Shown here: positions 24,527-33,224 of the stretch, piece after piece
Position numbering within the stretch: the first letter of the stretch is position 1
Layout: each line of letters begins with the position of its first letter
Assembly (NCBI GenBank): GCA_041737175.1
Contig: JBGSSF010000012.1
Coordinates: 62,001 to 126,000, forward strand
Direction of reading: 5' to 3'
Source: UBA5072 sp041737175
GTDB lineage: Bacteria > Bacteroidota > Bacteroidia > Bacteroidales > UBA10428
Length of the DNA: 64,000 bases
Notes under the pieces: model-generated
Told to the model about the DNA's origin: nothing
Database searches by the model: none
Seen by the model: only the letters and a program-made list of their open reading frames with translations
Position numbers and translations under genes: made by a program

Positions 24527-25480
24527 TTAATTCCTGACCTCGACGACAGCATATTTGGAGATCTTCCAGAATGTCGCCGGATCTTTGATTTCGATATATG
24601 CTATTTTGTCCTCATTATCCTTGATAAGAGCATAGGAGTTAGCAGGATGCTCGGTGACAAGCTTGGCGTCTTTCGAATTTACAGGTATGGTAAGTGTTTC
24701 AGTGATGTCAATTTGCGTGAACAAATTGTCATTGTTGAAATTCTCCTGCAAGGATTCCTTTCTTCCAAGACCCAGAACGCCGCCCTCCTTAATCAGTAAT
24801 CCCTTTTCCTTCAAATCTTTATATGTGCCGGATACCACATAGGCTGTATTCATCTCATCCGTCTGTTGAGTAATCTTTGATTCTTTTTCAGCCACTGCAA
24901 TTTCCATGGTTCCGACTTTCTCATTGAGTTGTCCGATCTCGAAGTTCCGGTCGATCAGTTCCGTCTTGAGCGCTGCCATGTCTTTGTCGCGCAGGGCAAT
25001 ATGCGCATCAAGCGTATCAACCCTGGCCTGCAGGCTTGCAATTTTTATTCCTGAAGACCGCAGTTGCGAGTTCAAAGAAGTAATTTTCTTTTTATTCTGT
25101 TCGATCAGTTCCCGGATGATCTGAATCTCCTTCATAATCTCGTTTTTCTTGTCCTGTGTAATTTCGGGATCCATCGACTGGATGCTGAGCATATTTTCTC
25201 TTTCCGTGATCTTTTTAATATCACTTTCAATCTCGTTAAATGCAAGCACCCATTCATTGATGATAGAATCACGCTGGTTTAATTGCATGGCCAGTTCGGT
25301 TTTTTGGTTTTCAAAGATGCTGGCTTCCTGCAGTCTTTTTTTATTGTTCTGTACCAAAAAGATCGCAGCTGTAAGCACCACAAGCGCCAGGGCAACCGTT
25401 AAACCTGCTATAAGGCCTTTTCTTCCTTGGTTTTCGGTTTTGTAAACACTTTTATTTTGATCTGTTATTTGATTGTTCAT
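24527..25480 (-). CDS. Single-pass membrane coiled-coil protein
   Basis: 317 residues from the ATG at 25480. I choose this ATG over one 15 nt upstream because GGAGG is placed 8 nt before it; the upstream ATG overlaps that ribosome site. About 20 polar residues come first, then one transmembrane helix (GLIAGLTVALALVVLTAAIFLV), a long coiled coil (about 50-225, heptads with LNQRDSIINEWVLAFNEIE and LNSQLRSSGIKIASLQ), and a C-terminal globular domain (TAYVVSGTYKDLKEKGLLIKEGG.. WKISKYAVVEV). No family name is known to me. It lies downstream of a candidate sigma-54 promoter and behind the genes of a sigma-54 activator and hybrid kinase, so it may be their target. Confidence 0.75.
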   Translation of the reverse strand: MNNQITDQNKSVYKTENQGRKGLIAGLTVALALVVLTAAIFLVQNNKKRLQEASIFENQKTELAMQLNQRDSIINEWVLAFNEIESDIKKITERENMLSIQSMDPEITQDKKNEIMKEIQIIRELIEQNKKKITSLNSQLRSSGIKIASLQARVDTLDAHIALRDKDMAALKTELIDRNFEIGQLNEKVGTMEIAVAEKESKITQQTDEMNTAYVVSGTYKDLKEKGLLIKEGGVLGLGRKESLQENFNNDNLFTQIDITETLTIPVNSKDAKLVTEHPANSYALIKDNEDKIAYIEIKDPATFWKISKYAVVEVRN

Positions 25481-25533
25481 GGTAATTTCCTCCATTTACT
25501 GAATTTAAACATTATGAATTGTCTAACCGCATG

Positions 25534-25551
25534 ATCAAGGATTGTTCCAAG
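25534..25551 (-). promoter_or_regulatory. Candidate sigma-54 (-24/-12) promoter
   Basis: On the minus strand the sequence CTTGGAAC..TTGAT gives GG and GA separated by exactly 10 nt, against the sigma-54 consensus TTGGCAC-N4-TTGCA. The predicted start would be about 45 nt before the ATG at 25480. The last consensus base (GC) is GA here, so it may be weak. Confidence 0.5.
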
Positions 25552-25656
25552 ATATGCCGTAATTCATAAAATGAAGAAAGTCAACACAATAGAAAACCAT
25601 CACGGAATTTTAATTCTCATTTAGAGAACAATGGTTTCATTTTGGGAAGGGTGACT

Positions 25657-27003
25657 TTACTGGAGGTCTTTCATCAACCTGTAAATGGTGGAAACGCCGA
25701 TATCGAGTTTACCGGCCACCATTTTAATATCATGGTTGTATGTTTCCAGGAAGGATTTGATAATTTTCAGTTCATACTCCCGCAGGGTAAGTTCTTTACC
25801 CGGTAAATCGCTGCTTTTCATATGGGTGTCGAAAATGAGATCTTCCGGCCCGATCTCCTCATGATCCGACAGGGTAATTGCCAGTTCAATAACTGATTTA
25901 AGCTCCCTGATATTCCCGGGATAGGTATGCGTCAGCAATTTTGCCTGTGCGCCTGCAGAAAGCTTACTAGCCGGAAGGTTGTTTTCTTTGCTGAAGACAT
26001 CCATAAAGTGCTTTGCCAGGATCAGGATGTCATTCCCCCGCTCACGAAGCGGCGGCAGTTCAATGGGCAGTCCAAGCAACCTGTAATACAAATCTTCCCG
26101 GAAATTTCCCCGGGTAACTTCCTCTTTCAGATTCTTATTGGTGGCAACGATGATACGGCAATCGGTTTTCACGATTTGGTTGCTTCCAACCCGCACAATC
26201 TCTTTTTCCTGCAATGCTCTCAGCAGTTTCACCTGGAATCCGGCATCCATCTCAGCAATTTCATCCAGGAAAAGAGTGCCTCCGTCGGCTTCCTCAAACT
26301 TGCCTATTCTTCTGTAGGTTGCGCCGGTAAAAGCGCCTTTTTCGTGTCCGAATAATTCACTCTCAATCAGTTCAGAAGGCACTGCAGCCACATTAAATGC
26401 AACAAATGACTTTTCTTTTCTTTTGGAGTTATAGTGAATGGCTTTGGCAACAAGTTCCTTACCCGTTCCCGTTTCGCCGGAAATGGATACCGTGATGTTT
26501 GTGTTGCGCGCCTTTTCTATCATTTCATAAACATTGTTCATAGCGGGACTTTCCCCAAGGATACTTTTACGGAAGTCATATTTTTTCTGAACCTCCTTGC
26601 GAAGCTTCGTGATCTCCCTGATGAGACCCATCTCATTACGAATATTCTGAACCGTGTTCAGCAAGCGATCACGGATATCATTGGATTTAATGATGTAATC
26701 CTTGGCGCCAAGTTTTAATAATTCCACAACGGTATTGATATCTTCTTGCTCGGATATAAGAATGACCTGTATTTCGGGATGTTCCTGCCTGATTTGTTTC
26801 AGCAGCTCTGATCCGCTGATATCAGGTAATCTGTAATCGAGCGTCACAATTCCGGGAGATTCATGTAAACTGTTCAGGAAATCCCTGCCGTTGACAAATC
26901 CCTTAACCTCATAATCGGGATTTAAGGATAATGTATGCACCAACAACCGGTTATACCAGTCATTGTCCTCAACAACAAAAATCTTAACCGTAGTATCCGC
27001 CAT
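25657..27003 (-). CDS. NtrC-family sigma-54-dependent response regulator
   Basis: 448 residues. Receiver domain with phosphoacceptor Asp56 (IVTLDYRLPD), AAA+ ATPase with Walker A GETGTGKE (176-183), the sigma-54 contact loop GAFTGA (223-228) and Walker B GGTLFLDEI, and a C-terminal Fis-type helix-turn-helix (VAGKLDIGVSTIYRLMKDL). It is 2 nt downstream of the hybrid kinase gene, so the pair is one operon. After phosphorylation it should form a hexamer and open sigma-54 promoters; the nearest candidate is the one at 25534-25551. Confidence 0.93.
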   Translation of the reverse strand: MADTTVKIFVVEDNDWYNRLLVHTLSLNPDYEVKGFVNGRDFLNSLHESPGIVTLDYRLPDISGSELLKQIRQEHPEIQVILISEQEDINTVVELLKLGAKDYIIKSNDIRDRLLNTVQNIRNEMGLIREITKLRKEVQKKYDFRKSILGESPAMNNVYEMIEKARNTNITVSISGETGTGKELVAKAIHYNSKRKEKSFVAFNVAAVPSELIESELFGHEKGAFTGATYRRIGKFEEADGGTLFLDEIAEMDAGFQVKLLRALQEKEIVRVGSNQIVKTDCRIIVATNKNLKEEVTRGNFREDLYYRLLGLPIELPPLRERGNDILILAKHFMDVFSKENNLPASKLSAGAQAKLLTHTYPGNIRELKSVIELAITLSDHEEIGPEDLIFDTHMKSSDLPGKELTLREYELKIIKSFLETYNHDIKMVAGKLDIGVSTIYRLMKDLQ

Positions 27004-27005
27004 AC

Positions 27006-29399
27006 TTAGCCGATTTTCAAAAGATGATCCTGCAGCACCTTTTCAATGTCAGAAAATTCCTTCAGGGAGTTCCCGGACAATTGTGCCAAGATAACCATAT
27101 TTTTATGATTTCCTGCTTCCTCTTCCAGGGCTTTCAGGCTTGAGTACAATCCATTTGCCCCCAGATGCTTGCAGGGAGATGCTATTTTATGCGCGGTTTC
27201 CAGGACTTCATCAGCATTTCCCGCTTCAACGGCCTGTTGAATTATCTCCAATCCCTCGCGTGTGCTAATCATAAACTGGTCCAGCATCTGTTTCACAAAT
27301 GCAGTATCCTGGTCCGCCAGGTGATAAAGATTACGCAGATCAACTTTTGGTGTGCCATTTTGATCAGCGGCAGAGACTGTAATCTCTGTCGCAGACAATT
27401 TACCTGCAAAGGAATCTGAAACCGAAAGGATGACATCCAGCAGCATTTTTTCAGTAAAGGGTTTGGGTAGGAACGTGTTCATGCCGCATTGCCTGAATTT
27501 TTGCAGGTCATCGGCTGAATGCGTTGCGGAGATACCAATTACAGGGAGGTCCGAAGAATTTATACCCAGTTCATTGCGTATGCTTGCGGTGGTTTTCAGA
27601 CCATCGGGTCCCGGCATCCTTACATCCATAAACACAAGGTTATATTTCGATGATCGCAACTTTTCCAGCGCTTTCATCCCATCCGGGGCTTCATCGTATT
27701 GAACATTCCACCGGTTGAGAATGGTCCGGAAAAGCATCCGGTTGTATTCCTCGTCGTCCACAACAAGCAGTTTCAGGCTCTTTACCGTTTCCGGTATAAA
27801 CAACTTCTGCGTTATTACCGGAAGCTGGTCCCATTTACCAACGATGTAGGGCAATACGCAGGTAATTGTTGTGCCTTTTTGCGGCTGGCTTTTAAGGGTA
27901 ATGCTGCCCTGATGCAGTTCGACCAGCTTTTTCACAATGGACAGGCCAAGTCCGGTACCCCCGTATTTTCTTGTGGTGTCAGTTTCCGCCTGTGTGAAAT
28001 CGTCGAAGACTCTTTCCTGCATATCATCACTGATGCCAATGCCGGTATCAGCAACCTTCAGAATGAGGTCGAGGTTGTCAGCGGATCTCATGACGCAGTC
28101 CACTGAAAAGTGAATTTCACCGTCGGCCGTAAATTTCACGGCATTGCCGACCAGGTTGATTAGAATTTGTTTAAGCCGGTAGGAATCTCCCAGGAGAACA
28201 AGGGGAGTGGATTTGCCAATGGAGTAAGCCAAGTGTGTATGGGATTCCATGGCTCTTTTTTCGAAAAGCAATTGTATTTCTTCACAAACCTTCTTGATCT
28301 GAAAATGAGATTTTTCCAGTTCAATGGAAGCATTCTGCAATTTCGAAAAATCAAGGATATCATTTACCAGCTTCACCAGGTGATCCGACGAGGACTTGAT
28401 GATGTCGAGAAGCTCCCTGCTTTTATCATCAAAGGACCGGTAAAGCAACTGTTCCGTAAATCCGTAAATGGCGTTCACCGGGGTCCGGATCTCATGACTC
28501 ATGTTGGCCATAAACAATTCCTTGGTGCGCGCCAGTTCTTCCGTTTCTTCCTTGGATCGGATCAGGGCCAACTGGTAGTCGCGGGTTTTTCTGGAATATT
28601 TCACTACAACAATCAGCACCAGAATGACCAGCAAAGTGCCCAGCAGGGTAAACATGGCCAGCCAGCGGTAGGTATTCATGGCCAGCTTGTCAGCTGCCAC
28701 TGCTTTTCTGCTGATGGACCTGATTACCTCGCCTTCCATCCGGGAGATCATGAAATTGAATCGTTCCCTGATCTCACTGCCTGTCTGTGCCAGCATCGAT
28801 TCTGTTGCCTGCAATTGCAGGTTCTGAATGCTATCCTGTTTTTCAATCTTATCCAGGTCCCTGATGATCTCCTCCTGGGCCAGTTTGGCATCAGGTCTTT
28901 TTCCAAATATTCGTCTCAGGATACTTCGCTCATTGTTTTTGTCGCTTAACATACCGACTGCCACTTTAGCCGAAAGCTTGCGGATGAAGCGATCCAGTGA
29001 ATCAGTGTGATGAAGCGCCAGCATCCTGTTCCAGATCAGGATATTCTCTTCGATCAAACTGCTGATGGTATCAATCTGGGTCAGCAGCATGGTATCGCCA
29101 ATGCTGGCATCCCGGATCCTGTTGATTTCATCGTCAAACCCCGCAATGGTGGCGTAATAGGGCTCAATATCCTGTCGTTTCCGGGTGTGGGTATACAATC
29201 TGACACTGTTTTCGGCCTTGTCGATGTCATTGGATATTTCCCGGATTGCCAGAATCCGTAAATCAGGAGCGGATTTTACCTGTATGGAAGCTACAATGGA
29301 AGAAAGGCTCCGATAGGAAAGGTATCCTGTGGCCGAAATCAGCAAAATGGCCAGCGTCATCAGTGTGCCGATTTTTACAGGCAGTGAGATCTTTTTCAT
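27006..29399 (-). CDS. Hybrid histidine kinase (HK-REC-Hpt)
   Basis: 797 residues. Transmembrane helix at about 8-28, a periplasmic helical sensor (30-244), second transmembrane helix at 245-267, HisKA with MANMSHEIRTP (His302), HATPase_c with NLVGNAVKFT, ADTGIGI and GTGLGLSIVKK, receiver domain with MDVRMPGPDG (Asp592) and a C-terminal Hpt domain with AHKIASPCKHLGA (His737). The full His-Asp-His chain ends in a phosphotransfer domain that can feed the receiver of the adjacent sigma-54 activator. The signal is unknown; the sensor region resembles four-helix CHASE3/MCP-like modules. Confidence 0.93.
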   Translation of the reverse strand: MKKISLPVKIGTLMTLAILLISATGYLSYRSLSSIVASIQVKSAPDLRILAIREISNDIDKAENSVRLYTHTRKRQDIEPYYATIAGFDDEINRIRDASIGDTMLLTQIDTISSLIEENILIWNRMLALHHTDSLDRFIRKLSAKVAVGMLSDKNNERSILRRIFGKRPDAKLAQEEIIRDLDKIEKQDSIQNLQLQATESMLAQTGSEIRERFNFMISRMEGEVIRSISRKAVAADKLAMNTYRWLAMFTLLGTLLVILVLIVVVKYSRKTRDYQLALIRSKEETEELARTKELFMANMSHEIRTPVNAIYGFTEQLLYRSFDDKSRELLDIIKSSSDHLVKLVNDILDFSKLQNASIELEKSHFQIKKVCEEIQLLFEKRAMESHTHLAYSIGKSTPLVLLGDSYRLKQILINLVGNAVKFTADGEIHFSVDCVMRSADNLDLILKVADTGIGISDDMQERVFDDFTQAETDTTRKYGGTGLGLSIVKKLVELHQGSITLKSQPQKGTTITCVLPYIVGKWDQLPVITQKLFIPETVKSLKLLVVDDEEYNRMLFRTILNRWNVQYDEAPDGMKALEKLRSSKYNLVFMDVRMPGPDGLKTTASIRNELGINSSDLPVIGISATHSADDLQKFRQCGMNTFLPKPFTEKMLLDVILSVSDSFAGKLSATEITVSAADQNGTPKVDLRNLYHLADQDTAFVKQMLDQFMISTREGLEIIQQAVEAGNADEVLETAHKIASPCKHLGANGLYSSLKALEEEAGNHKNMVILAQLSGNSLKEFSDIEKVLQDHLLKIG

Positions 29400-29479
29400 A
29401 GATCAGTAGGCAATCGTGTATCAAAACTACATTAATTACGTATTAATTTCAGGTTTATTTTAAGTAAGACGACAATGTG

Positions 29480-29487
29480 TATATTTG
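29480..29487 (+). promoter_or_regulatory. -7 box of uppP
   Basis: TATATTTG matches TAnnTTTG, 37 nt before the uppP ATG. No clear -33 element. Confidence 0.45.
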
Positions 29488-29524
29488 TTTTTTTATGTAA
29501 ACTGCGTTAGATTAATATTTTTTC

Positions 29525-30358
29525 ATGACCACCACGCAAAGTATCATTATCGCTATCGTTGAAGGAATAACTGAATTTCTTCCCATCTCCAGCACAGGCC
29601 ACATGATCATTACCCAGAAATTGCTGGGGATAGAAAGCAGTGAATTTGTCAATTTATTTACGGTTAATATCCAGTTCGGGGCCATCTTATCGGTGGTTGT
29701 TCTTTACTGGAAAAGGTTTGCAGAACCCCTTAAAACGGAGAAAATCTCAGGAAGTTTCGGGAAAAGGTTCACGCACCGATTTGATTTTTACCTGAAACTA
29801 TTGATCGCTGTTTTGCCATCGGCAATTTGCGGGCTGCTTTTCATTGGTCTCATTTATAAAATGCTCGGAAGTGTTGTGGTGGTAGCTATTTCATTGATTC
29901 TTGGAGGAATTGTCCTGCTTTTTGTGGACAACTGGTTTAAGAATCCTGCCCAGGACCAGAGTATGTCTTATTCCAGGGCGCTAAAAATTGGTTTATTCCA
30001 GGTAATTTCCATGATACCTGGTGTATCCAGGGCTGCTGCCACCATCATTGGCGGGCTTACCCAAAAACTGAACCGCAGGAATGCAGCTGAATTTTCATTC
30101 TTCCTGGCAGTACCAACCATGCTGGGCGCTTCAATGCTTGAATTGTTCAAAACATACCAGTCCCTAACGCCTGAACAGATTAAAATCCTGTTATTGGGCA
30201 ATGTTGTTGCATTTATTGTAGCCCTGCTGGCGATTAAAGGATTTATATCCTTCCTGACAAAACACGGTTTCAGGGTATTTGGGTATTACCGGATAATTGT
30301 AGGGATGGTGATATTGATCCTGATGATTTTGGGGATCGATCTGAACATGGTGGGATAA
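29525..30358 (+). CDS. uppP: Undecaprenyl-diphosphate phosphatase
   Basis: 277 residues, polytopic inner-membrane enzyme that recycles undecaprenyl diphosphate to the monophosphate carrier for peptidoglycan and surface glycans, and gives bacitracin tolerance. The two signature stretches are present: VEGITEFLPISSTGHMII near the N-terminus and PGVSRAAATIIGG in the middle. Length is typical of BacA/UppP. It is followed 44 nt later by the exonuclease III gene in the same direction. Confidence 0.95.
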   Translation: MTTTQSIIIAIVEGITEFLPISSTGHMIITQKLLGIESSEFVNLFTVNIQFGAILSVVVLYWKRFAEPLKTEKISGSFGKRFTHRFDFYLKLLIAVLPSAICGLLFIGLIYKMLGSVVVVAISLILGGIVLLFVDNWFKNPAQDQSMSYSRALKIGLFQVISMIPGVSRAAATIIGGLTQKLNRRNAAEFSFFLAVPTMLGASMLELFKTYQSLTPEQIKILLLGNVVAFIVALLAIKGFISFLTKHGFRVFGYYRIIVGMVILILMILGIDLNMVG

Positions 30359-30402
30359 TTTGTGTTATTGTTGTTAAATTAGCTGACAACATTATACATC
30401 CT

Positions 30403-31179
30403 ATGGGCAATACAATAAAAATTCTATCGTGGAATGTTAACGGCATCCGGGCACAAATTGGAAAGGACTTTTTCGGGACCTTCAAACAACTGAATCCGGA
30501 CATTTTGTGCATTCAGGAAACCAAGGCACAATCAGATACCATGCCCAACCTGGGTAAAGAACTGATCGAATATGAAATATTTTTCAATTATGCTGTACAG
30601 AAAGGTTATTCCGGAACCTCTGTCCTGTCAAGGCTTAAACCTGTTCATCACTCGAATAATATCGGCCGGGAAGAGCATGATCAGGAGGGCAGGGTCATAA
30701 CCCTTGAGTACGAAACGTTTTACCTGGTGAACGTATATGTCCCGAATTCGGGACAGGAACTGAAAAGACTCGATTACAGGAAAGCATGGGACCAGGAGTT
30801 GCTGGCCTATCTCAGGACCCTGGATGCCAGAAAACCGTTGATTTTCACAGGTGATCTGAATGTGGCCCATGAGCCCATTGATCTAGCCAGACCTGAGGAA
30901 AATTACAACAAGACCGCCGGCTATACCCAGGTGGAAATCGATGGATTTAAGAATTTTTTAAACCTGGGACTGGTTGATACGTACAGGGCGATACACCAAG
31001 ACCGTGTGCAATATTCTTACTGGAGTATGCGGTTCAGGGCACGTGAGAAAAATCTGGGCTGGCGGATTGATTATTTTCTGGTGAGTGAAAGGCTGATGCC
31101 CAAAATCAAGGATGCGTTCATACTCGATCAGGTCATGGGCTCCGATCATTGCCCGGTAGGTATTGAATTAGAACTGTAA
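30403..31179 (+). CDS. xth: Exodeoxyribonuclease III (AP endonuclease)
   Basis: 258 residues of the EEP fold. ILSWNVNGIRA, DILCIQETKAQ (metal-binding Glu), VYVPNSG, IFTGDLNVAHEPIDLA, WRIDYFLVS and VMGSDHCPVGIEL (catalytic Asp-His) are all present. It cleaves DNA 5' to abasic sites and degrades 3' ends in base-excision repair. Converges on the MarR-like gene with a 10-nt gap. Confidence 0.95.
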   Translation: MGNTIKILSWNVNGIRAQIGKDFFGTFKQLNPDILCIQETKAQSDTMPNLGKELIEYEIFFNYAVQKGYSGTSVLSRLKPVHHSNNIGREEHDQEGRVITLEYETFYLVNVYVPNSGQELKRLDYRKAWDQELLAYLRTLDARKPLIFTGDLNVAHEPIDLARPEENYNKTAGYTQVEIDGFKNFLNLGLVDTYRAIHQDRVQYSYWSMRFRAREKNLGWRIDYFLVSERLMPKIKDAFILDQVMGSDHCPVGIELEL

Positions 31180-31189
31180 AAAGCCCCTG

Positions 31190-31891
31190 TTATTTGTAAA
31201 AATACTTTAATGAGGCGACCAGGTTGATCAGTTCCGCATCGGTCTTATCATTGTACTTCAGGTAAACCTCATTGTGAAAATCATGGATTTCTTCCAGAAC
31301 AGGTATTATTTTTTTCCATTTGTTCTCATCAATACCGGAAAGGAACATGTCAATCTCTTCCTGGAGCTTTTTCGTGGCATTTTTAAGCAGTATTTTTCCG
31401 CTTTCGGTAATTCCCAGCAGGCGGGTCCTTTTATCCGATGTATTGGGAAACTCATCAAGAAATCCCTGGTTGATGAGCCGTTTGATGATGTCCATCCCGG
31501 TTGTGAATTCCACCAGCTGCAAATGAATAATGTCCGTCTTTCTCACCTGACCCAGGACATCCACGGAATACAGAAAGAGGTATTCCAGCCTTGTGTTGAT
31601 GGGCAGGTCGTTCAGAAATTTGCGCAGGTAAAAATCATGAAACCGGGAGATGCGGGCAATCATATCCAGGATTTTGCTTTTTTGACTTTGATTCTTAAGG
31701 TATTTTGTATATTCAGGAAAGAGCAATGATCCTGACAGATATCTTTTCTGCCGGGAAGTATTGTAAGATCTTTTATCCTGCATGAGGATCCATTCTGCAA
31801 AATCATGAATGGAGCTTCTCTCTGCAACTTCTTCGTATTCCTCCCACAAATCAATTAGTTTTTTTATTTCGGAATAACTTTTCTTTTTCAT
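31190..31891 (-). CDS. MarR-like winged-helix regulator
   Basis: 233 residues, longer than the usual 140-160 because of an N-terminal extension of about 90 residues (EIKKLIDLWEEYEEVAERSSIHDFAEWIL). The core has the MarR layout: LEYLFLYSVDVLGQVRKTDIIHLQLVEFTTGMDIIKRLINQGFLDEFPN then SDKRTRLLGITESGKILL, the wing with the conserved DKR. Ligand and targets are unknown. Divergent from the Gre-like pair, so it could control them through the intergenic region 31892-32028. Confidence 0.8.
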   Translation of the reverse strand: MKKKSYSEIKKLIDLWEEYEEVAERSSIHDFAEWILMQDKRSYNTSRQKRYLSGSLLFPEYTKYLKNQSQKSKILDMIARISRFHDFYLRKFLNDLPINTRLEYLFLYSVDVLGQVRKTDIIHLQLVEFTTGMDIIKRLINQGFLDEFPNTSDKRTRLLGITESGKILLKNATKKLQEEIDMFLSGIDENKWKKIIPVLEEIHDFHNEVYLKYNDKTDAELINLVASLKYFYK

Positions 31892-31967
31892 AGGGAATAT
31901 TTTGTTTGTAAAGATAATATTATTAATTTTACAACGAAAACGTAATAAAAAAATACGATATTATAGT

Positions 31968-32011
31968 CAAATGCAAAAGCTGAAATCCATGCATTTCAGC
32001 TTTTGCATTTG
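31968..32011 (+). promoter_or_regulatory. Perfect 19-bp hairpin in the leader of the Gre-like gene
   Basis: CAAATGCAAAAGCTGAAAT (31968-31986) is exactly complementary to 31993-32011, with a 6-nt loop CCATGC. It ends 17 nt before the first ATG of the Gre-like gene. Both neighbours are transcribed away from it, so it cannot be a terminator for either of their 3' ends. It could act as an RNA leader structure or as a DNA operator. Confidence 0.75.
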
Positions 32012-32028
32012 TCATTGAGGATCATAGG

Positions 32029-32472
32029 ATGTTCAGGCTTATGTGTATGGCAGCAAGAAATATAACCCAACTGGACTACAACCGGCTGATGAATCTCCTT
32101 CAGGATGATCTGGGGCAACCGGCTGTTCCGCCGCAGAGTCTCCATCGGCTGTATTTATTGCTGAATACGGCTCAAAAATGCCGACCTGAAGAAATACAGG
32201 AAGAAACGGTAACCATGAATTCCGATATTCTGATCCGTTACACCCGATCAGGTCTCAAAAGCATCATCAGAATTATCTATCCCGCTGAGCAAAATCGATA
32301 TGACAACCAGCAGGATAAAGTCAGGTACCTGCCGGTTTACGAACCAATGGCTTTAGGGATCCTGGGCCGCAAGGTGGATGATGTATACTATGACAGGCAG
32401 AAGAATAATGAGCCTGTAGTTATTGAAAAAGTCTTATTTCAGCCCGAAGCACGCAGACTTTATAATTTATAG
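32029..32472 (+). CDS. GreA/Rnk-like transcription factor, first of tandem pair
   Basis: 147 residues if the first ATG is used; ATGs at 32041 and 32047 are equally possible, and the last gives MAARNITQLDYNRLMNLL, closer to the paralogue's length. The first half is a short helical segment and the second half is the FKBP-like GreA/GreB C-terminal domain (VTMNSDILIRY, IIRIIYPAEQN, YEPMALGILGRKVDDVY, VIEKVLFQPEA). The N-terminal coiled coil of true GreA, which enters the polymerase secondary channel, is too short, so it is Rnk-like. A strong hairpin precedes it. Confidence 0.75.
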   Translation: MFRLMCMAARNITQLDYNRLMNLLQDDLGQPAVPPQSLHRLYLLLNTAQKCRPEEIQEETVTMNSDILIRYTRSGLKSIIRIIYPAEQNRYDNQQDKVRYLPVYEPMALGILGRKVDDVYYDRQKNNEPVVIEKVLFQPEARRLYNL

Positions 32473-32491
32473 GATGATTTGCCTTACTCTG

Positions 32492-32514
32492 CCGGGGTGG
32501 TATCATCACCCCGG
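32492..32514 (+). terminator. Hairpin between the two Gre-like genes
   Basis: CCGGGGTG (32492-32499) pairs with CACCCCGG (32507-32514) over a 7-nt loop. The following AAGGGTATTTTAAT is a poor T tract, so this may only partly terminate and set the ratio between the two genes. Confidence 0.5.
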
Positions 32515-32553
32515 AAGGGTATTTTAATATTCAAATAGTAAAACGATGGAATT

Positions 32554-32970
32554 ATGAAACCCGGAGAAATTTACATCACGACACTGGACTATGCACGGTT
32601 GTCCAGTTTATTGTCCAACGAACGGAACCATGGAATGCAAAGTGCAATCAATCTGCAGAATCTTGCCAGGGAACTGTTTAGAGCTGTGAAAGTGGAGCCT
32701 GAAAAAATACCTGCGGACATAGTCACCATGAATACGGTAATTGAGTTCACGGATCTGGATAATAATATTAGTAAGGAACTCAAACTGGTGTATCCCCAGA
32801 ATGCGGATATCAGAAAGGGATATGTGTCTGTTATAGCACCGATAGGTACTGCACTGCTTGGCTATAGAAAGGGTGATGTTATAGAATGGGATGTACCTGC
32901 GGGGAAAAAGAAATTTCTGATCAGCGAAATACTTTACCAGCCTGAGGCAAATGGTGAATACGCGGTTTAA
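32554..32970 (+). CDS. GreA/Rnk-like transcription factor, second of tandem pair
   Basis: 138 residues, a diverged copy of the preceding gene: TTLDYARLSSLLSNER matches NITQLDYNRLMNLLQDD, IVTMNTVIEFTDLDN matches TVTMNSDILIRYTRSG, and IAPIGTALLGYRKGDVIEWDVP with ISEILYQPEANGEY is the GreA C-terminal fold end. Such proteins bind RNA polymerase or act like the Rnk nucleoside-diphosphate kinase regulator. The duplication suggests different partners or conditions. Confidence 0.75.
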   Translation: MKPGEIYITTLDYARLSSLLSNERNHGMQSAINLQNLARELFRAVKVEPEKIPADIVTMNTVIEFTDLDNNISKELKLVYPQNADIRKGYVSVIAPIGTALLGYRKGDVIEWDVPAGKKKFLISEILYQPEANGEYAV

Positions 32971-32987
32971 GAAATTCCTAAAAGCAA

Positions 32988-33030
32988 ACACCCTTCAAGG
33001 GTTACAAACCGCCTGAAGGGTGTATTTTTT
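32988..33030 (+). terminator. Terminator after the Gre-like pair
   Basis: ACACCCTTCA (32988-32997) pairs with TGAAGGGTGT (33014-33023) over 10 bp, followed by ATTTTTT. It also faces the 3' end of the tRNA-Phe gene on the other strand and may serve both. Confidence 0.85.
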
Positions 33031-33034
33031 GATG

Positions 33035-33107
<73 letters not shown>

Positions 33108-33209
33108 TTTTTTTTCAGAGCTGCAAATCTAAAGAAAAAAACCAATCATCAAAACATTTTTTGTAAAATTATAACATCCGCTTATTACAGCGGTTTATAC
33201 CTTTATTGT

Positions 33210-33217
33210 TACTTTTG
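33210..33217 (+). promoter_or_regulatory. -7 box of the M16 peptidase gene
   Basis: TACTTTTG fits TAnnTTTG and lies 7 nt before the ATG at 33225, which predicts an essentially leaderless mRNA and supports that start over upstream in-frame codons. Confidence 0.5.
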
Positions 33218-33224
33218 CAGCGCT

